Source of the DNA: Porticoccus sp. W117
GTDB lineage: Bacteria; Pseudomonadota; Gammaproteobacteria; Pseudomonadales; Porticoccaceae
Assembly: GCF_030341905.1 (NCBI RefSeq)
Contig: NZ_JATAAF010000005.1
Location: forward strand, 115,125 to 179,124
DNA length: 64,000 nucleotides
Reading direction: 5' to 3'
A program made the position numbers and the translations under genes. Below the pieces are notes generated by a model that was not told the origin of the DNA, searched no databases, and was given only the letters and a program-made list of their open reading frames with translations. Positions 37,955 through 45,677 of the stretch are shown here, one piece after another. Position 1 is the first letter of the stretch. Each line of letters opens with the position of its first letter.

Positions 37955-37979
37955 CTTTCGTCTTCCGTCTCCCGTACTA
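37952..37979. repeat. degenerate heptanucleotide array
   Basis: Four 7-base units read CATCTTT CGTCTTC CGTCTCC CGTACTA on the plus strand (complement GACGnGn-like). It overlaps the end of mshO and the possible starts of mshP, and supplies the purine-rich ribosome-site-like sequence before ATG 37954. Related arrays: 38731-38821 and 44430-44576. Confidence 0.7.
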
Positions 37980-38825
37980 AGGCACATTGCGAATGGTTAC
38001 CTGCTGCTGAAGATTGACGGTTTCGCCACCCTCGGTGAAGTTGAGGTCGATATCCACAATGGTGCTGCGGGATTCGGTGCCAGCCTGCAATGCGAAGTTG
38101 CCGGTGACTTGCTGGGCCATCAACGTGCCGGTGCCGGAAGGCGTCCACCCCAAGCTGTTGCCTTGTAAAAAATGCAGCGCATTGCCTACCACGCAAAACG
38201 CCTGAGGGTTGTCTGCCAGGAAAAAACGTCGCTCGATGGAGTTGCGTGTCCATATCTGGTTGGAAGAGAGAGCAATACCTCCGCCACCTTGCGAAGTGCC
38301 TTCCGCAAGCGGGCTTGTCAGGGTGGCGCTGGCACCACCGCCATAAATATCCGTGTTAATGAGAGCACCAATGACCGCGTAACGGGCGCTGCCAAAATCC
38401 ACCCGGTAGGGGGCGCTGGCAATACTGTTGCTGGCCGCGGCGCCATTGGCGTTATCGGGCACCGGGTTCAGATAAAAACCACCGCTCGCCATAGGCAGGA
38501 ATTTGATACAGGTGTTGGCGGCAAACAGTTGCATGCTGTTGGGCACCGCGCCACGCAGCTGGCGGGTCATGCGCTCCATGGCCTGACGGCTTTTGTTCAC
38601 TAACTTGGCGCGGCTTTGTACCTGCTGGTAACTCTCGGTGCTGGACACCACAAAGCTGCTGCCGATGGAGGCGATAATGGCCAATAGCACGATGACGGTG
38701 ATCAGTTCGATGAGGGTAAAGCCCTGTTGGGCGTGAGATGTTAGACGTGAGATGGGAGACGGTGAGCACTCACCAATTGCGGAGCTGCCCGTCTCTCGTC
38801 TCTCCTCTCTCGTCTCGCATCCCAT
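37977..38825 (-). CDS. mshO: MSHA pseudopilin MshO
   Basis: Minor pseudopilin with prepilin site QQG/FTLIELITVIVLLAIIA (Glu at +5), 282 residues. The leader before the cleavage site is 35 residues, much longer than usual, and is mostly encoded by a heptanucleotide array (MGCETREERRETG...). No other ATG, GTG or TTG start exists in frame between the ATG at 38825 and the cleavage site, so the extended leader must be translated. The start overlaps the mshD stop (TGATG). The periplasmic part has a Cys pair (NTCIKFLP, QAFCVVG). Confidence 0.9.
   Translation of the reverse strand: MGCETREERRETGSSAIGECSPSPISRLTSHAQQGFTLIELITVIVLLAIIASIGSSFVVSSTESYQQVQSRAKLVNKSRQAMERMTRQLRGAVPNSMQLFAANTCIKFLPMASGGFYLNPVPDNANGAAASNSIASAPYRVDFGSARYAVIGALINTDIYGGGASATLTSPLAEGTSQGGGGIALSSNQIWTRNSIERRFFLADNPQAFCVVGNALHFLQGNSLGWTPSGTGTLMAQQVTGNFALQAGTESRSTIVDIDLNFTEGGETVNLQQQVTIRNVP
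38731..38821. repeat. inverted pair of degenerate heptanucleotide arrays
   Basis: The left array 38731-38764 has period 7 (GATGTTA GACGTGA GATGGGA GACGGTG). The right array 38790-38821 is its imperfect inverse (complement GACGAGA GAGGAGA GACGAGA GACGGGC). Between them lies the palindrome GGTGAGCACTCACC (38761-38774). The whole block is inside the mshO leader coding region. Confidence 0.8.
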
Positions 38826-39328
38826 CAGAAATTCACCCGATAGCTGGACAGGGTGAGTGCATCACCAGTGGGTGCCGTGACGGTTACGGTAATGCGTTTG
38901 GCATTGCCGTTGGCAATTCCCAATTCTGGGCCTGCCAGAGTGACAGCAACGGCACTGGTGTAGCCGGATACCGTGGCGCTGTAGTTGTGGAAGTCGTCCA
39001 CATCATCGAGGCTGGCGGCATTGGCCAGGTTCTCGCCGCTGTCCAGGCCAAAGCTGCAGGCCTGGGCGCCGGGCTCTGCACTGCCGCAGGCGGGCACCCC
39101 GCCAGTGGGGGTGTTTTCATCGTATTTGCGTGCCGTTATTTCATCCAGTTGCGACTGAGCAATTTCCAGCATTTTGACCCGCACTACCGGGTCGACGCTG
39201 TTAATCAGCGACTGGTTATAGACGGCAATCAACGCGCCCAATCCCACGGAAATCACCACCAGAAAGACCACCATTTCAATCAGGGTGAAGCCGTTTTGTC
39301 GGTTGGACGTTAAACACCTAGTGCGCAT
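38825..39328 (-). CDS. mshD: MSHA pseudopilin MshD
   Basis: Minor pseudopilin, 167 residues from the ATG at 39328, which overlaps the mshC stop by 11 bases. Prepilin cleavage at NRQNG/FTLIEMVVFLVVISVG. The PilV-like helix has KMLEIAQSQLDEITARKYDENTP, and a Cys pair lies in ACGSAEPGAQAC. Forms part of the pilus-initiating complex with MshC, MshO and MshP, judged from family knowledge. The frame is open upstream inside mshC but without a better start. Confidence 0.9.
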   Translation of the reverse strand: MRTRCLTSNRQNGFTLIEMVVFLVVISVGLGALIAVYNQSLINSVDPVVRVKMLEIAQSQLDEITARKYDENTPTGGVPACGSAEPGAQACSFGLDSGENLANAASLDDVDDFHNYSATVSGYTSAVAVTLAGPELGIANGNAKRITVTVTAPTGDALTLSSYRVNF

Positions 39329-39737
39329 AACCCGTCGCCTCCACAGTAATGGTGGCGCTGGTGCCGAAACCATCGCTCAGGGTAAAGGTGGTGGCTGTTG
39401 TACGCCCCAGTTTGTCGAACACCAGAGTGGTGCTGGGGGTAAGGGTGATGCCACTGGGCAGGGTCAGTGGGTAGTTGCTGGCATCCAGAGTGGCGCCATC
39501 TTCTTCGACGGAGACACTGTTGCCACTTGCTACAAATTGAACAGTGGAACTATTGCCACGGGCAATGGCTATCTGCTGTGTATAAAACAAACCCGCGACA
39601 ATATTGTCGCGGGTTGCTTGTACTTCAGCTAGAGCGGTACTGGAAAAGCGTGCGGAAGCAACGGCGGCCACAATGCCGAGTACAACAATAACGACCGCCA
39701 GTTCTGTAAACGTAAAGCCGCGAACTTTGCCATTCAC
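39318..39737 (-). CDS. mshC: MSHA pseudopilin MshC
   Basis: 139 residues starting at GTG 39737. Prepilin site NGKVRG/FTFTELAVVIVVLGIVAAVA with Glu at +5. The periplasmic part is beta-rich with no Cys. GspH/FimT-like minor pilin. It follows the major pilin gene after 18 bases, so it is translated from the same message. Confidence 0.9.
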   Translation of the reverse strand: MNGKVRGFTFTELAVVIVVLGIVAAVASARFSSTALAEVQATRDNIVAGLFYTQQIAIARGNSSTVQFVASGNSVSVEEDGATLDASNYPLTLPSGITLTPSTTLVFDKLGRTTATTFTLSDGFGTSATITVEATGYAH

Positions 39738-39755
39738 ACAAATGCTACGCCGTGT

Positions 39756-40169
39756 TTAGGGTACGTTGGCTGACAGTATGGTGTAATCCACGCTGGAACC
39801 ATTGGCGCTCAGCGTGCAGGTTAACTGAACACCGTCGGCGGTTGTGGTAGTTGTGCCACTGCTCGCTGCTGCTGATGAATAGCCGCCGGGTAAACCGCCT
39901 TGCAGCAAGGGCCCAATGGTAGCGTCAAGGCAGTTGAGTACATCTACTGGTGGAGTTGCCGTTGTGCTGAGGCCTGCCTCGCGAGCAATTTCGGCGGCGT
40001 AGTTAAGGGAAGCTGCGGAGCTGATTGATCCCGCCACGTTTTCCAGAGCTGCCTGCTCTGCGGCAGCGGAGAGGTCAATAAATCTCGGCACAGCCACGGC
40101 CGCCAAAATCCCCAAAATCACAATTACCGCGATCAGTTCGATCAGGGTAAAACCCGCTTGACGTTTCAT
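39756..40169 (-). CDS. mshA: MSHA major pilin (MshA/MshB type)
   Basis: Type IV pilin, 137 residues. A short leader MKRQAG is cleaved before FTLIELIAVIVILGILAAVAVPRF, with Glu at +5. Two Cys (LNCLDATIG, QLTCTLSA) likely form the D-region disulfide. GGGAGA lies 8 bases before the ATG. Only one pilin gene of this size is present where Vibrio carries mshB and mshA, so it is presumed to be the structural subunit. A 169-bp gap separates it from mshG and probably holds a separate strong promoter. Confidence 0.9.
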   Translation of the reverse strand: MKRQAGFTLIELIAVIVILGILAAVAVPRFIDLSAAAEQAALENVAGSISSAASLNYAAEIAREAGLSTTATPPVDVLNCLDATIGPLLQGGLPGGYSSAAASSGTTTTTADGVQLTCTLSANGSSVDYTILSANVP

Positions 40170-40230
40170 AATTGTTCTCCCAATAAGGAACGTTGTTATA
40201 AATTATTTGAATAAATCCCCGCAGGATCTG

Positions 40231-40246
40231 TGCAGGGTTTTATCCA
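40231..40246 (-). promoter_or_regulatory. possible sigma-54 promoter of the pilin gene
   Basis: The minus strand reads TGGATAAAACCCTGCA, with GG and GC separated by 10 bases, as in -24/-12 elements; it would start transcription about 50 bases before the pilin ATG. The match is only partial (consensus TGGCAC-N5-TTGCA) and no enhancer site was identified. Confidence 0.25.
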
Positions 40247-40338
40247 CTTTTGCTTGAAAAAGCAACTGTAACTCCTTGATTTGTGAAGTTGTCTATTCCT
40301 TTAAACAACCGCTGTTTACTACCCCGTATCTTTATCGG

Positions 40339-41565
40339 CTACTTTTGCTGAATACTGAACATGTCCCACATGGGCAGGAAGATGCCCAATGCCAAAATCA
40401 GGACAAAGGCCGCCATAATGACCAGCACAATGGGTTCCAGGCGATCGCTGAGGTTTTTCAGGTCGTATTCCACTTCCCGTTCGTAGTATTCCGCCACTTC
40501 CCCCAGTAAGGTGTCCACCTGGCCACTGGCTTCGCCTACGGAGATCATTTGCAACACCAGTGGGGTAAACATGCCGCTGGCCAGGTGGGTGCGGTAGAGA
40601 TTGTCACCGCGTTCGATACTGGCGCGGATATCACGCACTTTGCTGGCCAGGTAGGGGTTTTCCAGGGCCCGCGCTGACAACTCAAGGGCTTTTGGCAGTG
40701 GTACACCGGAGCGCAGCATCATGGCAAAAGTGCGGGCGTAACGGGACATGGTGGCACGGTTGATAATATCTCCCACCACCGGCAGTTTGAGTTTGCGCAT
40801 GCCCCAATTCAGAGCGCCTTGTTCGCTGGCCAGGTAGCGGCGAACCCACAGAAATCCTCCCACGGATAGCACCAGCAGGTACGGCCAGAAGGTGACAAAA
40901 AAGTCTGAAATACCAATCAGGATACGTGTGGGCAGGGGCAGCTCGGCTCCGAAGCTGGCAAACATATCGGCGAATTTTGGGATGACCATGGTGTTGACCA
41001 CGGCTATGGCAATGATTAACGCCAACATGACAAATGATGGATAACGCAGCGCGGTCTTTACACCGCGGGCTGTCTCCTGATCCCGTTCCAGGTATTCGCT
41101 CAGTTGCAAAAAGGCTTCATCCACTCGGCCGGAATCTTCCCCCACTCTCACCAGGTTGATAATCAGGTCGTTAAATACTTTGGGGTGTTGGCTCATGGCC
41201 GCCGACAGTTCTGTGCCGGTTTCCAGCCGTTCGATAATATCGTGCAGGGCGTCTTTCAGCAGGCGGTTGTGCACTGTGTCGGTGAGCCCGCGAATACTGA
41301 CGATCAGAGGAATACCCGCTTTGGTGATGGTGTACATCTGGCGGGCAAACATAATCAGATCTTCGGTGCTGACTTTTTCGTTGCGCAGCCAGGTGGGCAG
41401 TTGAATTTCCTTTTGCGCCAGATTGCTGGCGGCCATATCAATGGCCGTGGGGGTGATACCTCGGCGACTCAGCTGGCTGGCGATGGCATCGGCGCTGGCG
41501 CCTTGCAGCTGACCGGTAACGCTGGCGCCGTTGCGGTCGCGCCCTTTGTATTTGAAAGTGTTCAA
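40339..41565 (-). CDS. mshG: MSHA inner-membrane platform protein MshG
   Basis: PilC/GspF-type platform protein, 408 residues, starting at TTG 41565 with AGGGGA 7 bases upstream. Two repeated GspF domains: MFARQMYTITKAGIPLIVS near the N-terminus and TFAMMLRSGVPLPKALELSA in the second half, each followed by membrane helices, with VGEDSGRVDEAF and VGEASGQVDTLL. Couples the MshE ATPase to pilin insertion. A repeat pair separates it from mshE. Confidence 0.95.
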   Translation of the reverse strand: MNTFKYKGRDRNGASVTGQLQGASADAIASQLSRRGITPTAIDMAASNLAQKEIQLPTWLRNEKVSTEDLIMFARQMYTITKAGIPLIVSIRGLTDTVHNRLLKDALHDIIERLETGTELSAAMSQHPKVFNDLIINLVRVGEDSGRVDEAFLQLSEYLERDQETARGVKTALRYPSFVMLALIIAIAVVNTMVIPKFADMFASFGAELPLPTRILIGISDFFVTFWPYLLVLSVGGFLWVRRYLASEQGALNWGMRKLKLPVVGDIINRATMSRYARTFAMMLRSGVPLPKALELSARALENPYLASKVRDIRASIERGDNLYRTHLASGMFTPLVLQMISVGEASGQVDTLLGEVAEYYEREVEYDLKNLSDRLEPIVLVIMAAFVLILALGIFLPMWDMFSIQQK

Positions 41566-41580
41566 GGCGTATCCCCTGTT

Positions 41581-41660
41581 GGCGGATTACGCCTGCGGCT
41601 AATCCGCCCTACGAAGGGTGCGGTTTTTGCGTAGGGTGGATTAGCGCAGCGTAATCCACC
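41581..41660. repeat. palindromic repeat pair, GTAGGGTGGATTAGCGCAGC type
   Basis: Left unit 41581-41612 (GGCGGATTACGCCTGCGGCT start) and right unit 41631-41660 face each other, as at 24004-24079. It fills the mshE-mshG gap. Confidence 0.9.
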
Positions 41661-41677
41661 AATTAGACGGCGAGCAT

Positions 41678-43417
41678 TCATTCGTCGTCATCCTGGCCGG
41701 TGTCATCCACCTCTGCCGATACCCGCATCACTTCACTGAGGGTGGTGACGCCTTCGGCGGCGTAGCCCAGGGCACTGACATTCAGGGGGCGGAAGGAACG
41801 GTGGTCGTGCACTGCCTGGTTAAAGGCGCGGATGTCGTTTTCCCGTAAGGCGTCCGCCATATCTCGGTCGATTTCCAGTAATTCGAATACCCCGATACGC
41901 CCCCGGTAACCGGTGTTAAAGCAGTGGACGCAGCCGCGACCTTTGCGCAGGTTGAGGTTGTCCAATTCACGCTGGCGGCTGAGGCTTTTTATTAACTGCA
42001 GCTCGTTGGCGTCGGGCTCGTAGGGTTCGGCGCAACTTTCGCACACTTTGCGCACCAGCCGTTGTGCCAGTACACCTTTTAGCGCAGCGGACACCAGGTA
42101 GGGATCCACCCCCATATCTGTTAACCGCAGGGCGGAGGTGATGGCGTCGTTGGTGTGCAGTGTAGACAGCACCAGGTGGCCGGTCATGGCGGCGCGCAGG
42201 GCGATTTCGGCGGACTCCCGATCGCGTATCTCACCCACCAGCAGCACATCCGGGTCTTGCCGCAGGGTGGCTTTCAGCACCTTGGCAAAGCTGAGGTCAA
42301 TTTTGTGGTTGATCTGTACCTGGCTGATGCGCGGCAGACGGTATTCCACCGGATCTTCCACGGTGATGATTTTGCGATCCGGCGTGTTCAGCTCGGTAAG
42401 ACCGCCATAGAGGGTGGTGGTTTTACCGCTGCCGGTTGGGCCGGTGACCAGCACCAGACCGTTGGGGCGATGCAGCAAGTGGCGTACCCGATTGATCATA
42501 CGTTGCGGCATGCCGACTTTTTCCAGGCCGAGAATACCCTGGCTGTGATCCAGCAGCCGCATGACCACAGATTCCCCCCACTGCACCGGCATGGTGGACA
42601 GACGCACGTCGATACTGCGGCCACTGACTTTGAGGTTAAAGCGGCCATCCTGGGGTAGGCGCTTTTCGGAAATATCCAGTTCCGACATCAGCTTGAGGCG
42701 CACTACCAAGGCGCCGGCGATGCTCTTTTCATTCATCACCTGCTCGCTGAGCACGCCGTCGATACGCTGGCGAATGCGCAATACGGTTTCGTCCGGCTCG
42801 ATATGGATATCAGAGGCTTTGGTGCGCAACGCATCCTCGAAGATTTTTTGCAGCATTTTCACCACCGGCGCATCACTGTCGGTGACGTCGGTAGCAATGT
42901 CCGCCAGGTCGACGGCGGATTCTTCCAGTTCTTCGTGCAGCTGCTCAGCAAGGTTGGCAATTTCCGCCTGCTGGCAGTAGGCCACATCGACAATATCCAG
43001 CAGTTGCGATTCCCGCACTACCGCTGGCTCCAGGGGCTTGTTGAGCACCTTGGCGAGGTCGTCCAGGCAGAAAATATCTGTGGGGTCGGCCATGCCCAAA
43101 AGCAGGCTGTCGCCTTTGTCTTCCAGAACTACGACCCGGTGGCGGCGGGCCTGGGATTCGGGCAGTAGATTGACCACTGCAGAGTCGAATTGATAACTGG
43201 CCAGGTCGATAAAGGGAATGTTGAGTTGCTGGGAGAGAATGCTCAGCAGGTCGTTTTCCTGCACCAGCCCCAACTCGATCAGCTGCTTGCCCAGTTTCAA
43301 ACCGCTGCTTTTTTGCGCTTTCAGAGCGTCCATCAGCTGGGACTCGGTGATCAGCTGTTTTTCCACCAGCAGATCGCCGAGGCGCAAGCGCTGTTGTTTA
43401 GTGGCGGGCTGAGTCAT
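41678..43417 (-). CDS. mshE: MSHA pilus extension ATPase MshE
   Basis: GspE/PilB-type hexameric ATPase, 579 residues. The N-terminal MshEN domain (about 10-150; RLGDLLVEKQLITESQL) binds cyclic di-GMP in Vibrio cholerae MshE. Walker A is GPTGSGKTTTLYGGL, the Asp box is ITVEDPVEYRLP, Walker B is LRQDPDVLLVGEIRDRESAE, and a zinc-binding CESCAEPYEP plus CVHCFNTGYRGR follows. Pilus extension is therefore probably controlled by cyclic di-GMP. Short ATG start with no overlap. Confidence 0.96.
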   Translation of the reverse strand: MTQPATKQQRLRLGDLLVEKQLITESQLMDALKAQKSSGLKLGKQLIELGLVQENDLLSILSQQLNIPFIDLASYQFDSAVVNLLPESQARRHRVVVLEDKGDSLLLGMADPTDIFCLDDLAKVLNKPLEPAVVRESQLLDIVDVAYCQQAEIANLAEQLHEELEESAVDLADIATDVTDSDAPVVKMLQKIFEDALRTKASDIHIEPDETVLRIRQRIDGVLSEQVMNEKSIAGALVVRLKLMSELDISEKRLPQDGRFNLKVSGRSIDVRLSTMPVQWGESVVMRLLDHSQGILGLEKVGMPQRMINRVRHLLHRPNGLVLVTGPTGSGKTTTLYGGLTELNTPDRKIITVEDPVEYRLPRISQVQINHKIDLSFAKVLKATLRQDPDVLLVGEIRDRESAEIALRAAMTGHLVLSTLHTNDAITSALRLTDMGVDPYLVSAALKGVLAQRLVRKVCESCAEPYEPDANELQLIKSLSRQRELDNLNLRKGRGCVHCFNTGYRGRIGVFELLEIDRDMADALRENDIRAFNQAVHDHRSFRPLNVSALGYAAEGVTTLSEVMRVSAEVDDTGQDDDE

Positions 43418-43444
43418 TGGTTTGCCTTCTTAACTGTAATACAC

Positions 43445-43519
43445 GTCATTCCCGCGCAGGCGGGAATCCACCATTTCGAATACTTTCGCGAAATGGATCC
43501 CCGCTTTCGCGGGGATGAC
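43445..43519. repeat. inverted repeat, dRS3-like class
   Basis: GTCATTCCCGCGCAGGCGGG (from 43445) contains ATTCCC-N8-GGGAAT, the pattern of Neisseria dRS3 repeats. The inner hairpin CATTTCG...CGAAATG and the closing GATCCCCGCTTTCGCGGGGA (to 43515) follow. It lies between mshN and mshE. Confidence 0.88.
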
Positions 43520-43535
43520 ACTATATTCAAATGCG

Positions 43536-44408
43536 TTAGCCAGGGTTTTTTAACTGGCTAATACGCCGCTCCACATAAGCGGCCACATCTGGGTTGTTAT
43601 TTAATTGCCGGGTGGTCTGGAATGCACCCAGGGCATTGCGATCCTGTATTGCGTCCAGCGCCACCGCCAGACCCAGCCAGTAAATGGCATTGTCCCGCTC
43701 AATTTCCACCAGCTGGCCGTATAGCTCTACCGCTTTCTGGGGTTGCCCCTGTTTGTGGTAAATGCCCGCCAGCAGAGCGTAGTGATCTGGGTGTTGGTCA
43801 ATACTGGGGCGGATTGCTTCAAGCCGTTCGCTGGCAGCGGTCAGCTGCCCCTGGGCCAGTAATTTTCGTGCTTCCTCTTGTACCGCCTGGCGTTGCTGTG
43901 TGGCCGAGCTTGCGGCTATCTCTGTTGTTGGTTGTGGTTCTTGTTCTGTTTCTACTTTTGTTTCTACAACAGGCTCGGCGGCAACCAGTGGTTCAGGATC
44001 AGCGGCTAGCGATTCGGTTTCTACAATGTCTTCAGGTGTGTCCACTATGGCAACTTGCGGCTCAGGTTCTACTCCCACCACAGGTTGAGACTGTGCTTCC
44101 GGCTTCACTTCGATGGGTGCTGCCGGTGTTACAGGTACTGGCTGGGCAGCTGGTTGCGGCGCAGGCACTTTAGCAATGGGATCAGTGTCAATAGCTTCGA
44201 CTGCCACCGGTTGTTGCCACCAGTTGTTGTGCCAAGAGAGCAGAGTAGCCGCCGAGGCAAACAGGCAGATGCCAATAGTGAGCGATAACTTACTGCCACG
44301 GCTGGCCGATTCACTGCGCTGGGTTAGTGCAGGGGAGACACCGGCGGGTTGTCCACTGGTGTCCTGGCGATCTTCCAGATCGCGTAACATATTATTGACT
44401 AAGCTCAT
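43536..44408 (-). CDS. mshN: MSHA biogenesis protein MshN (TPR)
   Basis: 290 residues from the ATG at 44408 (start SLVNNMLRDLEDRQD, typical of MshN). One membrane helix at about 42-58. A long Pro/Glu/Val-rich linker (about 70-170) follows, then tetratricopeptide repeats (about 175-285; ARKLLAQGQLTAASERLEAI). Inner-membrane protein facing the periplasm, role in assembly inferred from the family. Confidence 0.88.
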   Translation of the reverse strand: MSLVNNMLRDLEDRQDTSGQPAGVSPALTQRSESASRGSKLSLTIGICLFASAATLLSWHNNWWQQPVAVEAIDTDPIAKVPAPQPAAQPVPVTPAAPIEVKPEAQSQPVVGVEPEPQVAIVDTPEDIVETESLAADPEPLVAAEPVVETKVETEQEPQPTTEIAASSATQQRQAVQEEARKLLAQGQLTAASERLEAIRPSIDQHPDHYALLAGIYHKQGQPQKAVELYGQLVEIERDNAIYWLGLAVALDAIQDRNALGAFQTTRQLNNNPDVAAYVERRISQLKNPG

Positions 44409-44429
44409 GTGGCCTCCCTGTGGGAGGTG

Positions 44430-44576
44430 GTCGCACGTCTGACGTCGCACGTCGCACGCTTGCTCGGCAGGAGTTGAGCCGTCACATAACTACATGAGCT
44501 ATTTAGTGGTCTGAAGATTTGGTGTGGCACTGGACTGATGGTTTTAGCGTGCGACGTGCGACGTGCGACGTGCGAC
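44430..44576. repeat. inverted pair of GACGTGC heptanucleotide arrays
   Basis: A 31-bp array (44430-44460) is complementary, with two mismatches, to 44546-44576, where GACGTGC repeats in tandem. The 85-bp loop has no other recognisable feature. It fills the mshM-mshN gap and could fold into a very long hairpin. Confidence 0.88.
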
Positions 44577-44616
44577 CCTATAGTCAGCGCTGGGTGTACT
44601 CGGCTGGCAACCAGCA

Positions 44617-45531
44617 TCAAATAGCCCCCCCCTGCGCATAAACCAACGTCCCCGCCAGCGACAGTGCTCCCACCAGCGGCCACAGCAGGTGCCAGCGCAG
44701 GGCCAGCAGTTTGCCAATGCGTTTGCTTTCCGGGGTGTCCTGAATGGCGCGGGCAATGTGGTAGCTGGTGATGCGGCGGTCGCCGCGGCCGTAGCAGGCA
44801 ATCATCGCTTTGTGGGCCAGCACATTAATAGGCCGAGGCACGCCGCCGGAGGCGCGGTAGAGCAGGCCGATAGCGGAGCGGGTAAACAATTTGGCCCCCG
44901 GATGACCGGCGGAGGTGAGGCGGTGGTTGATGTAGTGGCGAACGCCCTTTTTGTCGAACGGGGTCAGGTATTCCGAGAAGATAATGCGTTGCTTCAGCTG
45001 ACGCAGGTCTTTGCGGTTGAGCAGGCTGTCCAGTTCTGGCTGGCCAAACAACACCACTTGCAACAGCTTGCGCTTTTCCGTTTCCAGATTGCTGAGCAGA
45101 CGCAGTGCTTCAATGGTGTCCCTGGGCATGGCCTGAGCTTCGTCGATCACCATAACCACTTGTTTGTCATCGGCAGCCAGATCAACCAGGCGACGGGTAA
45201 TGTTGGAAAGTACCTGCGGGCCTGGCATGTCTGCGTTGACATCGGCGCCGATTTCCTCCGCCAGCAAAAAGCGCAGTTCCTCTGGAGTCAGGTAGGGGTT
45301 GGGAATGTAGGCGGCCTGGTACCCTTCGCCCAGACCCGCGAGCAATTTGCGACACAACAGGGTTTTGCCGGTGCCCACCTCGCCAACGACCTTGATAAAA
45401 CCCTCGCGCTGCTGCAGGGCGACGGTGAGAGTGTTGAGCACACCGCGATGGCTCTGGCGGTTAAAAAAGAACTGGGTGTCTGGGGTCAGCGAGAACGGCT
45501 TTTCGCGCAGTTGGAAGTAGCGTTCATACAT
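44617..45531 (-). CDS. mshM: MSHA biogenesis ATPase MshM (ExeA-like)
   Basis: AAA ATPase, 304 residues. YFQLREKPFSLTPDTQFFFN is the ExeA/MshM start, GEVGTGKTLLCRKLL is Walker A, and VVMVIDEAQAMP is Walker B. PINVLAHKAMIACYGRG is the sensor region. A C-terminal membrane helix (LLWPLVGALSLAGTLVYA) anchors it. Thought to help secretin or cell-wall passage. mshN follows after 208 bases of repeat. Confidence 0.92.
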   Translation of the reverse strand: MYERYFQLREKPFSLTPDTQFFFNRQSHRGVLNTLTVALQQREGFIKVVGEVGTGKTLLCRKLLAGLGEGYQAAYIPNPYLTPEELRFLLAEEIGADVNADMPGPQVLSNITRRLVDLAADDKQVVMVIDEAQAMPRDTIEALRLLSNLETEKRKLLQVVLFGQPELDSLLNRKDLRQLKQRIIFSEYLTPFDKKGVRHYINHRLTSAGHPGAKLFTRSAIGLLYRASGGVPRPINVLAHKAMIACYGRGDRRITSYHIARAIQDTPESKRIGKLLALRWHLLWPLVGALSLAGTLVYAQGGAI

Positions 45532-45550
45532 GGCTGTGCCTCTGTTCCTT

Positions 45551-45648
45551 CGTCATTGCGAGGAGCCGCAGGCGACGCGGCAATCTCCAGAAAATCACTG
45601 CCAAACTGGATGAGATTGCCGCGGTCGCTACGCTCCCTCGCAATGACG
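45551..45648. repeat. inverted repeat, GTCATTGCGAGGAGC type
   Basis: CGTCATTGCGAGGAGCCGCA opens at 45551 and CGCTCCCTCGCAATGACG closes at 45648, with the inner complements GCGGCAATCTC and GAGATTGCCGC. It lies between mshL and mshM. Confidence 0.9.
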
Positions 45649-45677
45649 GTGTGTTTGATGACGGCATGTGGCAGTCC

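Noticed and set aside
44430..44576. CRISPR-like array
   Set aside because: Units are 7 bases, contiguous and degenerate, without spacers, and no cas gene is in the window.
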